Source of the DNA: Botryotinia globosa
Lineage: Eukaryota > Ascomycota > Leotiomycetes > Helotiales > Sclerotiniaceae
Direction: 5' to 3'
NCBI GenBank assembly: GCA_014898425.1
Contig: RCSZ01000011.1
Coordinates: 1,114,501 to 1,178,500, forward strand
Length of the DNA: 64,000 bases
Positions within the stretch are counted from its first letter, which is position 1, and the number at the start of each line of letters is the position of its first letter. Made by a program: the position numbers and the translations under genes. Below are positions 22,474-34,593 of the stretch, piece by piece. The notes under the pieces were generated by a model. That model made no database searches and had not been told where the DNA came from. It saw only the letters and a program-made list of their open reading frames with translations.

Positions 22474-23599
22474 TTTTGGAGTTTTTTGGTTTGATTTGGA
22501 TTTGGATTTGGATTGAGGATGAGATTGAGGACGAGATTGAGGATGAGATTGAGTTTGTGCGGTTTGAGGTCTGCAGTCGGAAATGCTTGTTAGTTATGTG
22601 CCTGATTATTTATGATGACGATACCCGTAGACAAGCTTGATAAGATGAATGTCTTAGAATGTGACGGCTGTGGCGTCACATTTGTGGTACCCGTGGACCA
22701 GCCAACATCACAACCTTATCAAGTTATCATCCATGGATAGTTGTAAGAAATTCGGGGAGTATCTTAACTTACCTACCTCAAAGTTGTGATTGATAGCTGT
22801 TGATGGAATTTCTGAATGGGATTTGAATTTTGAATGTATTTCTTGTGTCTGGAGAGGAAAGGCCAAGGAGTCAAGTGAATGAATGATAATGGATCCATAT
22901 GGATAATTATATAATTCTAGACGTGGCTTAATACAAAGAAAGTCAATTGTAATTTGTTAGACATGCAGGTGAATGATGAATCTTGGAAGCTTGGAACGCG
23001 CCTAGTAATTGGCTCATCGTCGTTTTGGATCATGTAATAGTGGAGGCGCAATTAGCGGACAATCATTATGACTTTTCTTGCAGAGAAGTGAAAACCACCT
23101 GAACCTTGGTTAAGTTTCTGGTTTCAGTCAGGGTTTTGGTTTATCAATTCTCCGTAGATTGCTACTCTATGTAGCATTGAAAACATCCTTGTACCCAAGC
23201 ATATATTCAGTTGTCTTGTCCGACTACGTCTCAAGAGCTGCCAAGTGGCTGTAAATTCCTACCTCCGTGCTGGTCTACCTTCTTCTTCCTATTGGGACGA
23301 CCTCGGGAACAGGGGAACTTAGGTTCAACCAAGATACCAAGCCATCTAACAATTGAGATCAACTCGTCGGTACCAGAAGCGGTTCTAGCCCGTGAGGCTA
23401 TGGTGGCTAAGCCTTACCATTGTAGAATTTATATGTCGGTCTTTCACAGATGATATTTCGAGGGAATTGACAACGCCCCAGTAGACGCGTCTCATCCGAT
23501 AATCTTTGTTCGGAACAGCGCAGCAACATCTTGACGCGTGGCACTAACAGATGGCTGTGTTCTATCCCGGGCTTCTGGAATCGTCCGGACAATCATCTT
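22474..23599. other. intergenic region
   Basis: Apart from the leader repeats there is no supported gene. Short frames at 23211-23453 and 23407-23592 overlap on opposite strands and show no domain. Confidence 0.45.
22489..22555. repeat. short imperfect repeats in the leader of the Cys-rich gene
   Basis: On the plus strand three GGATTT units are followed by units of GAGGATGAGATT/GAGGACGAGATT. They lie 16-82 bp upstream of the small CaaX-type gene start, so they may be in its 5' UTR. Confidence 0.6.
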
Positions 23600-24465
23600 T
23601 CAGCCAAATTCCAGGTCCAATTGCTCCCAAATGTCTTTCCCATCTTCCTCTATTACGTTCTCATGTTCTTGACTGCTAGCATTCGCCTCATCTCCTAGTT
23701 TGATCTCGACAAAACCTTCTAACATTCCTTCAACCTTCTCCTTCATTTTCATGATGCCCTCAGTCTCCGCTCTGGATTTGTCTAATTGGTCCTGCATCAT
23801 TGCAATTAATGATTCTCGTGCTTGGAATGGTCGATATTCGTTCAGCAAATGATGGAAATTGGCAAATATAGTATGCAAATCCCCTATCTTTTCGTGGCTC
23901 TATCAATGTCTCAATTAGCATAGTTTTTGACGAGAAAGAGAGACAGCGTCGCATACCTGTTCTGGATGAATACTCATTGTACCAACCAATTCTAAGAAAT
24001 TCAACAGTAATGACTTTGCGAATCGTTTGAGAATTAATTTGCGATCCTCATGCTTTCCGTTTCCTGTTGGTGTGGTAGGTGGTGTATATATTTGCTCAAT
24101 GCCCTCTTCAAGAGGAGGAAGCTCATTTTTAATCTGCCATGAAATATTAGTGTTTCTCATCCTCAACTCGACAGGTCCATGCTTAGTAGGGTTCAACATA
24201 CTTGTCGGGTTTGTCCAAATGTTCTGTAAACTCCAGTCGCTGGCGGTTCTGGGGGTTGCAGAAATCGCAATTCGGCGGGAACGTCATGAATACGAGGAGG
24301 AAGCTTGTAAGATAAATTGTCGGCGACCTTGTAGTTTGGAAAGTTCTCTGCGCGTAGCTTCTCTATCCGTTCAAGATTATCGGTAGTAAATTGCTTCCAA
24401 AATAATGGTGGACCAGGAGAAACCTGTGCGATCAAGTTTGGTTGCTGCTGCTGTTGTTCCGCCAT
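23600..24465 (-). CDS. MED7: Mediator complex subunit Med7
   Basis: Three exons, 24465-24202, 24133-23957 and 23899-23600, with introns of 68 and 57 nt, all phase 0, give 246 residues. The N-terminus has a Gln run and then the Med7 signature PGPPLFWKQFT. The middle has LPPRIHDVPAELRFLQPPEPP. The C-terminal half has NFLELVGTMSIHPEQ and SHEKIGDLHTIFANFHHLLNEYRPFQARESL, ahead of a long coiled coil. Med7 sits in the middle module of Mediator and bridges activators to RNA polymerase II in the nucleus. Length and motif order match the family. It is divergent from the lipid phosphatase, with starts 356 bp apart. Confidence 0.93.
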
Positions 24466-24821
24466 GATTGATTCTGAGAGGAGTTATCTTTCCATTGAAT
24501 TGAGATAATTGGCTGAACGTGTGATAAGTTTTAAGCTCTCCCAATGTTGTGGAGTTGTCGAAAGTTGGATGCTTTTGTTCTAAAGACTTGTTAGACAATC
24601 ATTGATTAGATAGTAGCTAATAACCGAAGATCTCCCGGTGTCAGACAAGGCTGAGGAAAGTGGGTCGCGTGCCTTTCAAGGTACATCTTCCTACGAACTG
24701 CTGCCCAGTTCATAACTCGCAACCAAACATTCAAGTACAATCATTCATTTTTGATTTTTTTTTGATATATACTCCTTCAATGAGAAGAACCTGACTTTTA
24801 CCGCTGCGCTGTGTCGCAAGA
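24466..24821. promoter_or_regulatory. bidirectional promoter between MED7 and the PAP2 gene
   Basis: A 356-bp spacer lies between two divergent starts and must carry both promoters. No individual element can be assigned. Confidence 0.45.
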
Positions 24822-25919
24822 ATGTCTCGAATCGGACGGAATAATGGAGGATTGACCTCAAAGCCCGGTTGGATTGGTGCAGTAGCACGTTTCTGGGAGG
24901 TAAAGCCATTCAAACACATTACTTGATATGTATTTTCACCCTCCTAACACTTCTATTCTAGAAAAGCTATGCGCCAGATTATGTTGGCTTTGTATTGCTG
25001 TTGACGGCATACATTTTGGTAATTCCCCTGGTCAATTTTCCCCTCGTTATATACATACAAGTTCTAATCAACCCCCTTTATTCAGATCGAATTTCTTCAA
25101 GAGCCATTCCACCGCATGTTTTTTATAAACAACATCAATATTCAGTACCCACATGCTTTGGTGGAAAGAGTACCCGTCGGATGGAATTTGATATATGCAG
25201 GAGTTATTCCATGCATAACCTTGGCCGTTTGGCTTGGAATTTCGAGAGCGAACCTTCACAAATGCCATGTCACTATGTTGGGATTCTTTATAGGATTGGT
25301 TCTCACATCATTCATTACCGATGTTATCAAAAATGCTGTTGGGAGACCTCGACCCGATCTTATCTCTCGCTGCAAGCCTACACCTGAAACACCAGAAAAT
25401 AAGTTGGTAACCATTCATGTATGCTCGGAAAAAGATCACCATACATTACACGATGGATGGAGAAGTTTTCCTTCTGGCCATTCTTCTTTCGCATTTGCTG
25501 GACTTGGATACCTCGCATTTTTCTTCGCTGGACAAACACATGTGTTTAGACCTAGAACTGATCTTGGGAGAGTACTCTTAGCCCTCGCTCCATTGCTTGG
25601 AGCTGCCATGATTGCGATAAGTCGATGTGAAGATTACCGGTAAGTTACGCTGTCATTAATTTTCGATGACAAGTAATAACGCTATTATAGTCATGATGTG
25701 TATGATGTAACATGTGGATCTATTCTTGGCATTTCCCTAGCATATTTCTCATATAGAAGGTATTTTCCAAGGCTGCATTCCCCCAAATGTCATGAGCCTT
25801 ACCCGTCACGAGAAACTGCATTCAACCAAGGGTTTGGAAAGATCAAGAACGATGAAGAGACAGAAGTGGGCAGGGCTAGAGAGTTCGATGTATCTGACAA
25901 CGAGAGTGATTCATCCTAA
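24822..25919 (+). CDS. PAP2-type lipid phosphate phosphatase (DPP1/LPP1-like)
   Basis: Four exons, 24822-24899, 24962-25018, 25086-25639 and 25691-25919, all in phase, give 305 residues. The three PAP2 phosphatase motifs are present: KNAVGRPRPD (about residue 127), PSGHSS (about 174) and SRCEDYRHDVYD (about 224, split by the last intron). The catalytic His lie in motifs 2 and 3. About six hydrophobic helices make it an integral membrane enzyme. Relatives remove phosphate from diacylglycerol pyrophosphate, phosphatidate and lysophosphatidate at the vacuole or ER. The C-terminus is acidic (DVSDNESDSS). The exact substrate cannot be read from sequence. Confidence 0.92.
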
Positions 25920-26368
25920 TTTTTAATATAAAAATTTGGCAGTATAAGCCCATTGTATAAGTCAAGTCTCGTTTCCATGTTTTTGAGTCCCTCAGTCACT
26001 TTAAATTCATTCAAAATTTACCGCATTTGGGAAAAATGACTTACTTTACCTCTCTTTGTGTGTTTGGAAATTTTCTTCGAGAAACCTCGTGGAAACCTTT
26101 GTGACTATTAGGAAGGTGATTGTCCTTTGTTTCATAAATCTTAGCTTCACAGAAAATCACTCATTACTTTGCTATATCTGTTCAATTTCTATTTCATATC
26201 ACTCATACTATTTTTGTCGTTGATACCTCACTTCTTACGAGACCGAGACTTCGGGGGGAAGGATCATTTCTTCTGCTTTGTGTTGATTATATAAAAACCG
26301 AGCGCTAGGGATTTTGGTTTCTGTTGTGCTAGTATTCTCTGTACGCCTGGCTCTGAGCTTGGAACAAC
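25920..26368. promoter_or_regulatory. intergenic region upstream of the large gene
   Basis: No gene is seen. A TATA-like word (TATATAA) near 26290 lies about 80 bp upstream of the next start. Confidence 0.4.
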
Positions 26369-29300
26369 ATGGCCGACGCACATCCTCCCATCAGGTATGG
26401 TCGACTGGTACATCTAGCTGGACTGCTAAAATTTGGGCGAATTGAGGTCAAAATTGCTTCTCAGTGGCTGCAAAAGCATTCTTTGTTGCTATTAGCTTTT
26501 GGAGCATCCACAGTTTATCGAACATGGCTCACTACACCACTGAATGGCTTGTTGCGGTGGATAGGCGGGATTTATTATTATTATCAAGCCTATTGGCTGG
26601 TGAACATTTACACGTTCAAAGATATAGAAAAATGTAACTCGGTTTTGGAAAACGTAAAAGGTTGGGAACCGGGGTATGATTTTTGGGAGATGCGTAACGA
26701 TCAATGGTGGCTTTATATGTCCTGCCTAGGAAATGACGCTGGCTGGTCGAAGAGACTGTGGGATAATGTCGTGAGCAGCCCCGATACCGACTTACCTGTT
26801 GACACTAACAGTCAAAGGACGCGATTTACGAATCAATCAATAGAGTGTCCGATATTCTCATGCCGGATTGGCGTACGGACCAACGGGTGTTAGCATATAC
26901 GGTTGTTAGTAGATGATCACTTTCCCGAAGTCCATATGAACATTGTCTAACGGGGTGTCTACAGCCAATAAATGTAGTTCTTGTGGGTATGTATGGACTG
27001 ATTGTATGTGATAATATTCATTCTTCCTTATTCTTACTGAAACTCACAATATTGTAAAGGTTAGAGAAGGTTTGTCTGAGTGGATGTGGTATCCAACGAT
27101 TCTTGCCACAAACGCATTCATAAACAACCTGATTTACGGCGCCCTCCTTATATACCTTGGCCACATTGTACCCGGCCTTTTTCCATTGGCCGTCTGGCAT
27201 GGGTTTCAATTTGGAGTCCCGGCTTTCTTAATATTCTATAGACTAGAATGGATACCTATACGTGTTGCATCAATGATCTTCGCCCGTCAGAGAACTTTGG
27301 CCGCTGCTGGACGTGATTTGGAAGACGTTCAGAATCAGCAAGATGAAGAAGAAGTAGCTCTTATTGTGTGGCGGAGAGGAGGTTTTTTCCGTCGTATCCG
27401 TCTCGAGATTGCTATAATGATTGTTCGATGTTCGACTACATTAAATTTAGTTCTGGATACTTGCCAATCTCTTTGGGCCTTTTGCAAAACCCGATGGGGT
27501 TTGGGGAAGCGAGTCGCAGATCTTGAACAGCAATTAAGTAACGCTATAGAGGGCCGAAACGGCTGGAGGAGAAGGTTTCTGCAAATGCTGAGGTTGCGAA
27601 ATGAATGCATAGCACTTCATCACCATTTTGAAGTTCAAAATGAGAGACGGGTATCATATGATGAACTGTTGGCAAAATTCAACGGATTACGTCAAGCTTC
27701 AAGTGCCTTAATATTAGCAGGGGGTCCAGCTAGAGCGACAGAAAAGTTGATTGGGGTGGCTGTTCACACAAGGGATTTGCACCGTAAACAGATCCAAAGT
27801 CTTGTTTCTTCGTTTGTAGAAGCTGATGCTGAGATGGCCATACTCAAGGATAAAGTCAAAACGTTAGAAGAGGATCTCAAAACCGTCAACAATGGGAGGG
27901 CAACTATGTTATGGCGAGAGACGGCACAAGAAAATCTGGAATTGAGGAGACAGGCACAGGAAGAGATTTTGGAAAGAGATGTGACAATTAAACGTCTGAG
28001 GGACAATCGAGATGAAAGTGCTGTAACATCACTTAGTTTGGATTCTAGAGGACAACAAATCTTGCGAAAACTACAAGAGAGGTTGATCAGTGCGGAGACC
28101 AACCTCGCCCATGCCGAAATGATAGTTGAGAAATCAAAGTTTGATAAAGTCAAACATAAGGAAGAGATAGAACAAATCAAAAAGGATGCACTATATGGGG
28201 AGTCTGAGCGGTTGGGGGAGTTGTACACGGATGCAGTCATCCAGGCTGTTGAGCTGACCGAAGAGCTCAAGAGGTTTGAATTTTCTACAGATCCGGAACA
28301 TGATATCGAGGCTGTTCAACGTCACTGTAATCAAGAAAAAGAAAAATTACAGCGCGAGATTGCGACTAAGAACCTGCAGATATCTACATTCAAGGCACAA
28401 ATTGACTATGCGGTAGGCTCTATGAACTGGGCTGATGATAGGTTTCAGCCTCTGGACAAGTATTTTGGATTTATCCCTGGCGCAAAAAGGGAGATCCAAC
28501 GCTTGTCAGCCGCACTTGAGAAGATTCATTTCCAAAATATAGTACCTCAAGCACCTGCAAGGGTAGATCAAATGCGTTACTTGGAAAATTTGACTACCGA
28601 CAAGAATCGTTTATTAGATGAGAGGCAAAGTCTTCGAGTGATTCTAGCGGAGCTCTCGCAGAATAAAACTCAAAGTGAAACGGAACTGGTCAGATTAAGA
28701 GATAGAGTGGCTCGGAGGGATACACAAGTGACGAATTTGAAGACACGAAATACGGAGCTGCAGCTTCAACTAAGAGAAGCACAAGCGTCAGCACCACCAG
28801 TAGGAGAAGCGCTGAATATTTCTGGTATAGCGGCTCCCGTTGTGGCAGTCTATGCAAGAAACCTTATAGCTTTGAGGGGAGAAATGCGAAAAAGGGGTAA
28901 AGAGGTATCAGACTTACCAGATATTCCGGGAGCTAATGGCATTCCATGTGTAGAAGGAGAGCCTATAGAAATCTCTCAATTAAGGATTTTCAACGAGCAA
29001 AAAGGCATGTTTCACGATCTATCAAGATTGGTAAAAGAGAGTGATCCTCCATGGCTAGGAGCGACAGATGACTGGGTGGATGATAATACAGACAGTCCGG
29101 AGAATTTGAATGCGCGTAGGCTTAGTCGGATATTAAAATTGAAAGACTTTTGGGATTATATCGGAACATTACACTACGACACTATTCTTTTCGTCCGCGA
29201 AATCTGCCAAAAATATGGGATAGAACATGGTGTTGAACTACCGGAAAGACCCCGTTCTCCATCGCCTGCACCTTCCCCAACTCCATCTCCGCCGCCTCCT

Positions 29301-31869
29301 CGTTCTAGGGATAGAGATCTATTCCCAGCACTATTCACACAATATGCGGTGTTCGATATTGAAAGATGGAATGTTTTTCCACATGATCAAGAAAATATTA
29401 CTCCTGCTTTTAGTGTCATAGCAGCGTTGCAACGATCTATCCAGGAACAATCAGCGGATCATGACGCAGACGATCTTGAGCCCATTGAATTTGAGCGTCA
29501 CTTAGCAAATACACTAGGTAGAGATATCAGCTTCCTGATCGACCCAATTCATGAACGTGACGTGGCTGAAGCTCTATATAAAGTCAGTAATTCATTTGTT
29601 CTGAAGACTGTTACACAATTTCCTCGACGGAATGGTGGCTTCAGATATCTGTCACGAGAAATACTGTATCCGGACACCCTGAAAGTGGCTCCACCAAGAA
29701 AGGTCGTTGTATTGTATTTATCAGGTAATATTTGGCAAGGTATGAGCTTTAAGCCAACCGAGTCTGATCATGAGTCTGACAGCGGATCTGATGTTCAAGC
29801 CCCTCCACCAGAGCCACGCTTACCTGCGCTGGTGGAATTCGATTTGACAGATTGGAAATTAAAATATGCGGTCAGAAGATGGACAATTCCTGGACAGGCT
29901 GTTCTACGTGAAGGTCTAACTTCAATAAGTGCAGTGGCAAATTCCTTGCACTGGCAGTATCCAGGCATTTTTTGGAATAACATAACGGCAAATGAGGCGT
30001 ATGAGGCTCTCTTTGCTAAATTTCAGAGAGTGCATCCACACCACGAGGAAGATTATTTTGCGGAGCATATTCAAGTGGTGTTAGATGGTATACTAAAAAA
30101 TGGGGGGTAACAGACCACATTACAGGCTCGCAGCCATTACTTCACACGAGTTAGCTGCTGGAGATAATAGGTTCTTTGTGAGTATTCATGGGGGAAACTC
30201 AGAGAGTCCTTTGCTTTACGTTGCTTACCAACCGCGAATTGGATGGATGGGTATGCGGAGGAGGCGGGTCGGTGATTCTGATGGCTTCCTTGGGGATTTA
30301 GAATGGGGTGTCTCAGTCCAGCAGCTACAAGTCGAAGAGGTACGAGCCGAAGAGCTGCCAGCTGAGAGGCTACCAGCTGAGGGGCTACCAGTCGACCCTG
30401 ATGTGATTGATGAGCCAGTTCAGGCACCACCAATACTACCAGCTGAAAGGCTACCTGCTGGGAGTCTACCAGTCAATCCTATTGTGATTGATGAGCCAGT
30501 CCGGTCACCACCAATACTACCAGCTGTCATTTTGCCCAGGATTGAGGATTATGGCAGAAATTCTATCAAAGTCCCATTTGACAGAGCTGGATGGACTTTT
30601 AATGTCGATCTAGAACATTTCAACGAAGGCTTAAGACGTGGTGTTAATCGAGAACCTTGGATTCATAATTGCGCCCAACAAGCATTGTATTATTCAATCC
30701 GCCATCAACACCCAGATTATTTGCGAGGTAATCTCACTCCACAATCAGTATTGCAAGCGTTCTATGATGTTTTTCCCCGACACGAAAATTCTTGGAAAGA
30801 CGAAGAAGTCGCTAGAATACTCAGAGGATATCCGACATTGGGAGGATATGAACTTGCGATTGTCAATTGTATGACTTGTGATGATGGTACTATGCTTACT
30901 TTATCTTGGTCCCAACCAGAGGGATACAATCCTGCAAGTGACAACTTATTGTTTGTTGGGTCAGTTGTTGATCGACGAATAGGATTTTGTCAGGAAGATG
31001 ATAGACACCACTGGGTGGGTATGAAATATCGGGATGGCGAAGCGGTGCCAAATCCTCGGTTTTTCAGACCTCAACCAGCCGCCCCTCCTTCCAGGCCCCC
31101 AAAATCACAATTCGTGTCTCTACTGAATGCGGCGACGAGCATTCAAGGGCCAAAGAAACCCCCTGTATCCCAGAGTAGCGCATCTACTTGGTCTAATTTC
31201 GATACTTCGAAAAGCTTTGTATCCCAGTCTGGTAAGAAATGGGTTCCACCGTCTACTCCACCCATGAACCTTCCTATAACCATGATACCCTCTGTTCAAA
31301 GTGGGCAACAGTTTGGTGCTGTCATGCAACAACCGAGTCAACCACCACCACCAAACTTACAATCCGCTTCATCTTCCTTCAAATTGCAATATTGGCCACC
31401 AGTTGGTACGGCCGCACAGCAACAGCAACAACGACCAGGTTTGAATCCTCATACATTGGCTGTTCCTTTCGGCGAACTGTTTGTTCATCCAACCCCGCTA
31501 CAACAACAACCGTCACAGCCACAGCCGCAAGGTCAAAATACACAGGGACAAGTAGGTCTTAGTATGAATATCGCTAGTAGGAACGAACAAATGGAACTGG
31601 CGCGTAAACTTCAAGCGGAACAGAGTCGTGGAGGTAAACATTCAAAGAAGGATAAGGAGTCGAAGAGAGTACATGGAATGGACAAGGAAACAGGGATGGG
31701 TAGGGGGAAGAAAGGAGGTAGAGGAAGAGAAAGGGGAAGGGGAAGAGGTAGAGGTAGAGGTAGATGGGAGGATGGAGGGAACAGACAGAAAGAAGATGAT
31801 AGTGGGGCTGGTGGAGGAGGCGGTGGAAACTCGGGTGCTGCTGGTAATGATTGGGAAGAGGAAATCTGA
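26369..31869 (+). CDS. large multi-domain protein: membrane segments, coiled coil, possible Cys/His peptidase region
   Basis: Five exons are proposed: 26369-26770, 26818-26908, 26965-26986, 27065-30087 and 30134-31869. Introns are 47, 56, 78 and 46 nt, all GT-AG and in phase, giving 1757 residues. Hydrophobic segments lie near residues 45-60, 85-105 and 185-230 (GALLIYLGHIVPGLF...). A long coiled coil covers about 315-745. A Pro/Ser linker is near 900. The fourth intron removes an overlapping stop/start (GGGGGG-TAA at 30105) and fuses what would otherwise be two genes. The C-terminal part has two 27-residue repeats. Then comes NCAQQALYYSI (C1359) and, 112 residues later, DDRHHWVGM (H1471/H1472), as in papain-like or OTU folds. 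The end is Gln/Pro-rich and RG-rich. The family is not recognised. If the last intron is wrong, the locus is two genes (26369-30110 and 30100-31869). Confidence 0.62.
30355..30516 (+). repeat. two tandem 81-bp coding repeats
   Basis: Units 30355-30435 and 30436-30516 each encode 27 residues of the form LPAERLPA..LPV.P.VIDEPV..PPI. The copies differ mainly at third positions and a few residues, so the duplication is old but the frame is kept. Confidence 0.85.
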
Positions 31870-33251
31870 TATTGAATAAGTAGTCATCAGTCATGACTAA
31901 CTACGTGATCGAGTGGTCTCGACTCCCAGATAATTCTGGCATTCACATACATAACGATTTTAATTTCTCACCACAACAGGAAAGAAGAGACAGGAAAATT
32001 TGATTGTTATGGGGGTTGATATTTGGTTTATCTCTTCCGACAATAACGTAGTTAAAAAGATTGGATATCTAGTTGAATGTTTTTATTTTCTTGTTAATTT
32101 ATAGCTTTCGGTCCAACACTAGTGGTTGCAATTAATGGATGAAATCGTTTTCAGTGTTTGCCCTAAGCTTTGTGTTTCTCTTGAATTAAGCATTTGAAGG
32201 TAATGAGCAGGAAATGCCTCTTGAGCCTTTCAGCAAGATTGATTGCTATCTTTTTGAGTCAATTAAATGCTTTAAATTCTCACATACAAAATTGAATTGA
32301 TTAGTCAAATTTGAATGACTTCGTGTCTCAATAATACTAAAATCAAAAAACTATCTCGAAACTATTGAATTAACGTTAATACTAAAACGGAGAGTCCGCG
32401 CTAACAATTATTACCATGTACTCAATGCATATATTCATCATCACAAATTTAAAACTCATGGTTGTCGGACTCTAGTCCAGCCTATTCGGCACCCTGGCAG
32501 TATGCGCAGTTTAGGGACAAATGTATGGTTACAGAGAAGGTCCATTCATGTGAGCCTTTCAGATTCGAAAGTAGATCACGAGACGAAGACACAGCAAGAC
32601 TTCGCAAGCCATTGTTTCCATCATTATCCGCAGCTTTACATAGGGATACGAGAACACAGGTAAAAGAAGAATGTAGTTTCCGGATTGCTCGCTCAAGTTC
32701 TTAATCCTCTCGAAGCTGAAACCGATACTATAAATCTCAACACTATATGAATGCTTCAAACCCGACACTTATATAAGATTTGAGATGTTGAGCTGTGGTA
32801 CTACTTTATGAGAGAGGTAAAGTACAGATAAATTGATGTTTACTGGAACAAGCTCAGATTCATGTACTATAACCGGGTATTCTAAGTCAAGAAAGTAGGC
32901 ATCATATTAGGTATGGAAAAAGAGTGATCAAAGAGTACCATTGTACAGACAGCAAACATCAGATTGGTTTAAGTGCGAAATTTCATTCGAACAACGCTGA
33001 GAGATAAAAGGACCTAATGTTTCCGGCATCTGCTGAGATATATTTTCTGGAAACATACACCAGTAACCACCCAAAGGCTCTCTTGAAACAAAATGTTTGA
33101 TTGGGATATCCTGCAAAAATCCTTCCTAGAACAAACCCTTTCGAAGTAGTAAAGGTACTGGTTTGAGCCAGCCTGTTGCTTAAGGTTGGAATCCTTGCCA
33201 AATACACGGTATCTATCGAAACCTGAGCCTCGTCCCCCGAAGCGAATGTAT
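31870..33251. other. AT-rich intergenic region, possible element remnant
   Basis: I cannot support a gene. A minus-strand frame at 32983-33318 continues beyond the gag-like ORF in another frame and could be a decayed extension of it. The frame at 32462-32704 starts at a non-ATG codon and has no domain. Confidence 0.4.
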
Positions 33252-33932
33252 CTAATCTTCCCTTGACTTGGCCGTTTTTCCCCTTTGAATAATAGAATTC
33301 GTTCTTGTTCTTTTGCAAATTCTATTCATTTTACGACCTCTTCTTTTATCGTTATCTTTGACGCTTGAAGTCACTGTATCTCCATCATTTGTGTCAGAGT
33401 TCTGAATCGGCAAGCTTGCCATTGCGACAAGAAGCAGAAGAGTCTTTTCGAGTGAGAGCTTCGGATCGATAGCCAGGAACCTCGAATCGCGCCAGATGCC
33501 AGTATTGGGAAGCTTCTCAAGAAGTAGCGATTTTAGTTCCAGATCGCCGATGGCATATTTGGTCTTAGAAAGCATTATTTGATGGCTCAGGAGAATATCG
33601 ATGAATTGCCGTATTGTTTGAGTTTTTGGGTCGAAAATCTCTTCATAGAAGGTGTCGCGCACATTGGAAGCAAAGAAGGGGTGCTGTGCCTGGTTCATTG
33701 CAATCAATTTATCCCAGTTTCCCGCTATATCACCAGCTTGAATTAGCTCGACAATTGCATCGCGTTGAATATCATTTATGGCTGAGTTGAGAATAGAGAT
33801 CGCATATCGGTTTCTTTTTATGTAGCTTTGGTATATTCTCCATTGCATATCTGAGCCTGTTTCTGCTGGTACCGCTACTATTGTTTCAGTGTCGTCGAGG
33901 AACCCCGGTGCGTTTGCTGCCGCCATAGCCAT
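33252..33932 (-). mobile_element. Copia-type retrotransposon gag-like ORF (226 aa)
   Basis: The single frame begins at an ATG at 33932. The middle part resembles the gag region of Ty1/Copia elements (UBN2/DUF4219 type): MQWRIYQSYIKRNRYAI, a spacer, then IRQFIDILLSHQIMLS and LKSLLLEKLPNTG, which is the helix pattern of gag capsid domains. The end is basic (KRRGRKMNRICKRTRT), but there is no complete CCHC knuckle. No protease, integrase, reverse transcriptase or LTR is visible nearby, so it is a solo gag remnant or a gene derived from one. Assignment rests on pattern recognition only. Confidence 0.5.
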
Positions 33933-34593
33933 TACGACCGAGTTTTCGAAGAAGGGGTAGTTGGTGCCATTGAAAACTACACCTGGACCTCACTTTGTCG
34001 AAACCGTAGTTTCTTTCTATGATTTTTCCGAAGCCATCGAAATGGTTGTCTCAAAATATTGTGATACCGATGATCAGGCTGTTATTTCTGGGCCATTGGA
34101 GTCTGCGGCGCCGTGTTGATATCGTGAAAGAAGTTGAGGTGTAGAGCTTGAGGCCACTGCAATCTCTTAATAAAAGTGTAGAAATTGCGCGTGAAGTGCA
34201 TTTGTCATCATAAATTCACTATTTTTGAGGGAACGACTTGACAAATCACTGGACTTGGATATGTTATGCTCATTACTCATTAACTGGAAAGCTTGAATGG
34301 ATATACTGGCATTCCTACCACAAATGTGAAGAACCCGCGCCACAGAAAACACGCCCGGAGAAAGTTTCCCATGGGAAGCGTCAAGTCATATATCTGATGA
34401 GGATCTTGATATCTATCTGCTTTGGGACCAATCCAACTTGAAGAAAAAATAACTCATTCTATTATTGTTACTATACAATGTGTCTATACACGTGAAATAC
34501 TCCTTGAACTTGTCCAAAACACCGATTGTTTCATACAAAAAATATACGTGAGCGTGCCTTGAAGCTTCTCACATGAAATCATAACTGTATTTA
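33933..34593. other. intergenic region
   Basis: No gene is seen. Short frames at 34167-34352 and 34238-34441 overlap on opposite strands. Confidence 0.5.

Noticed and set aside
27764..28270. 168-codon minus-strand Ser-rich ORF
   Set aside because: Antisense to the coiled-coil part of the large gene; low-complexity shadow.
31574..31894. Minus-strand hydrophobic/Pro-rich ORFs at 31.6-31.9 kb
   Set aside because: Antisense to the RG-rich tail; composition bias only.
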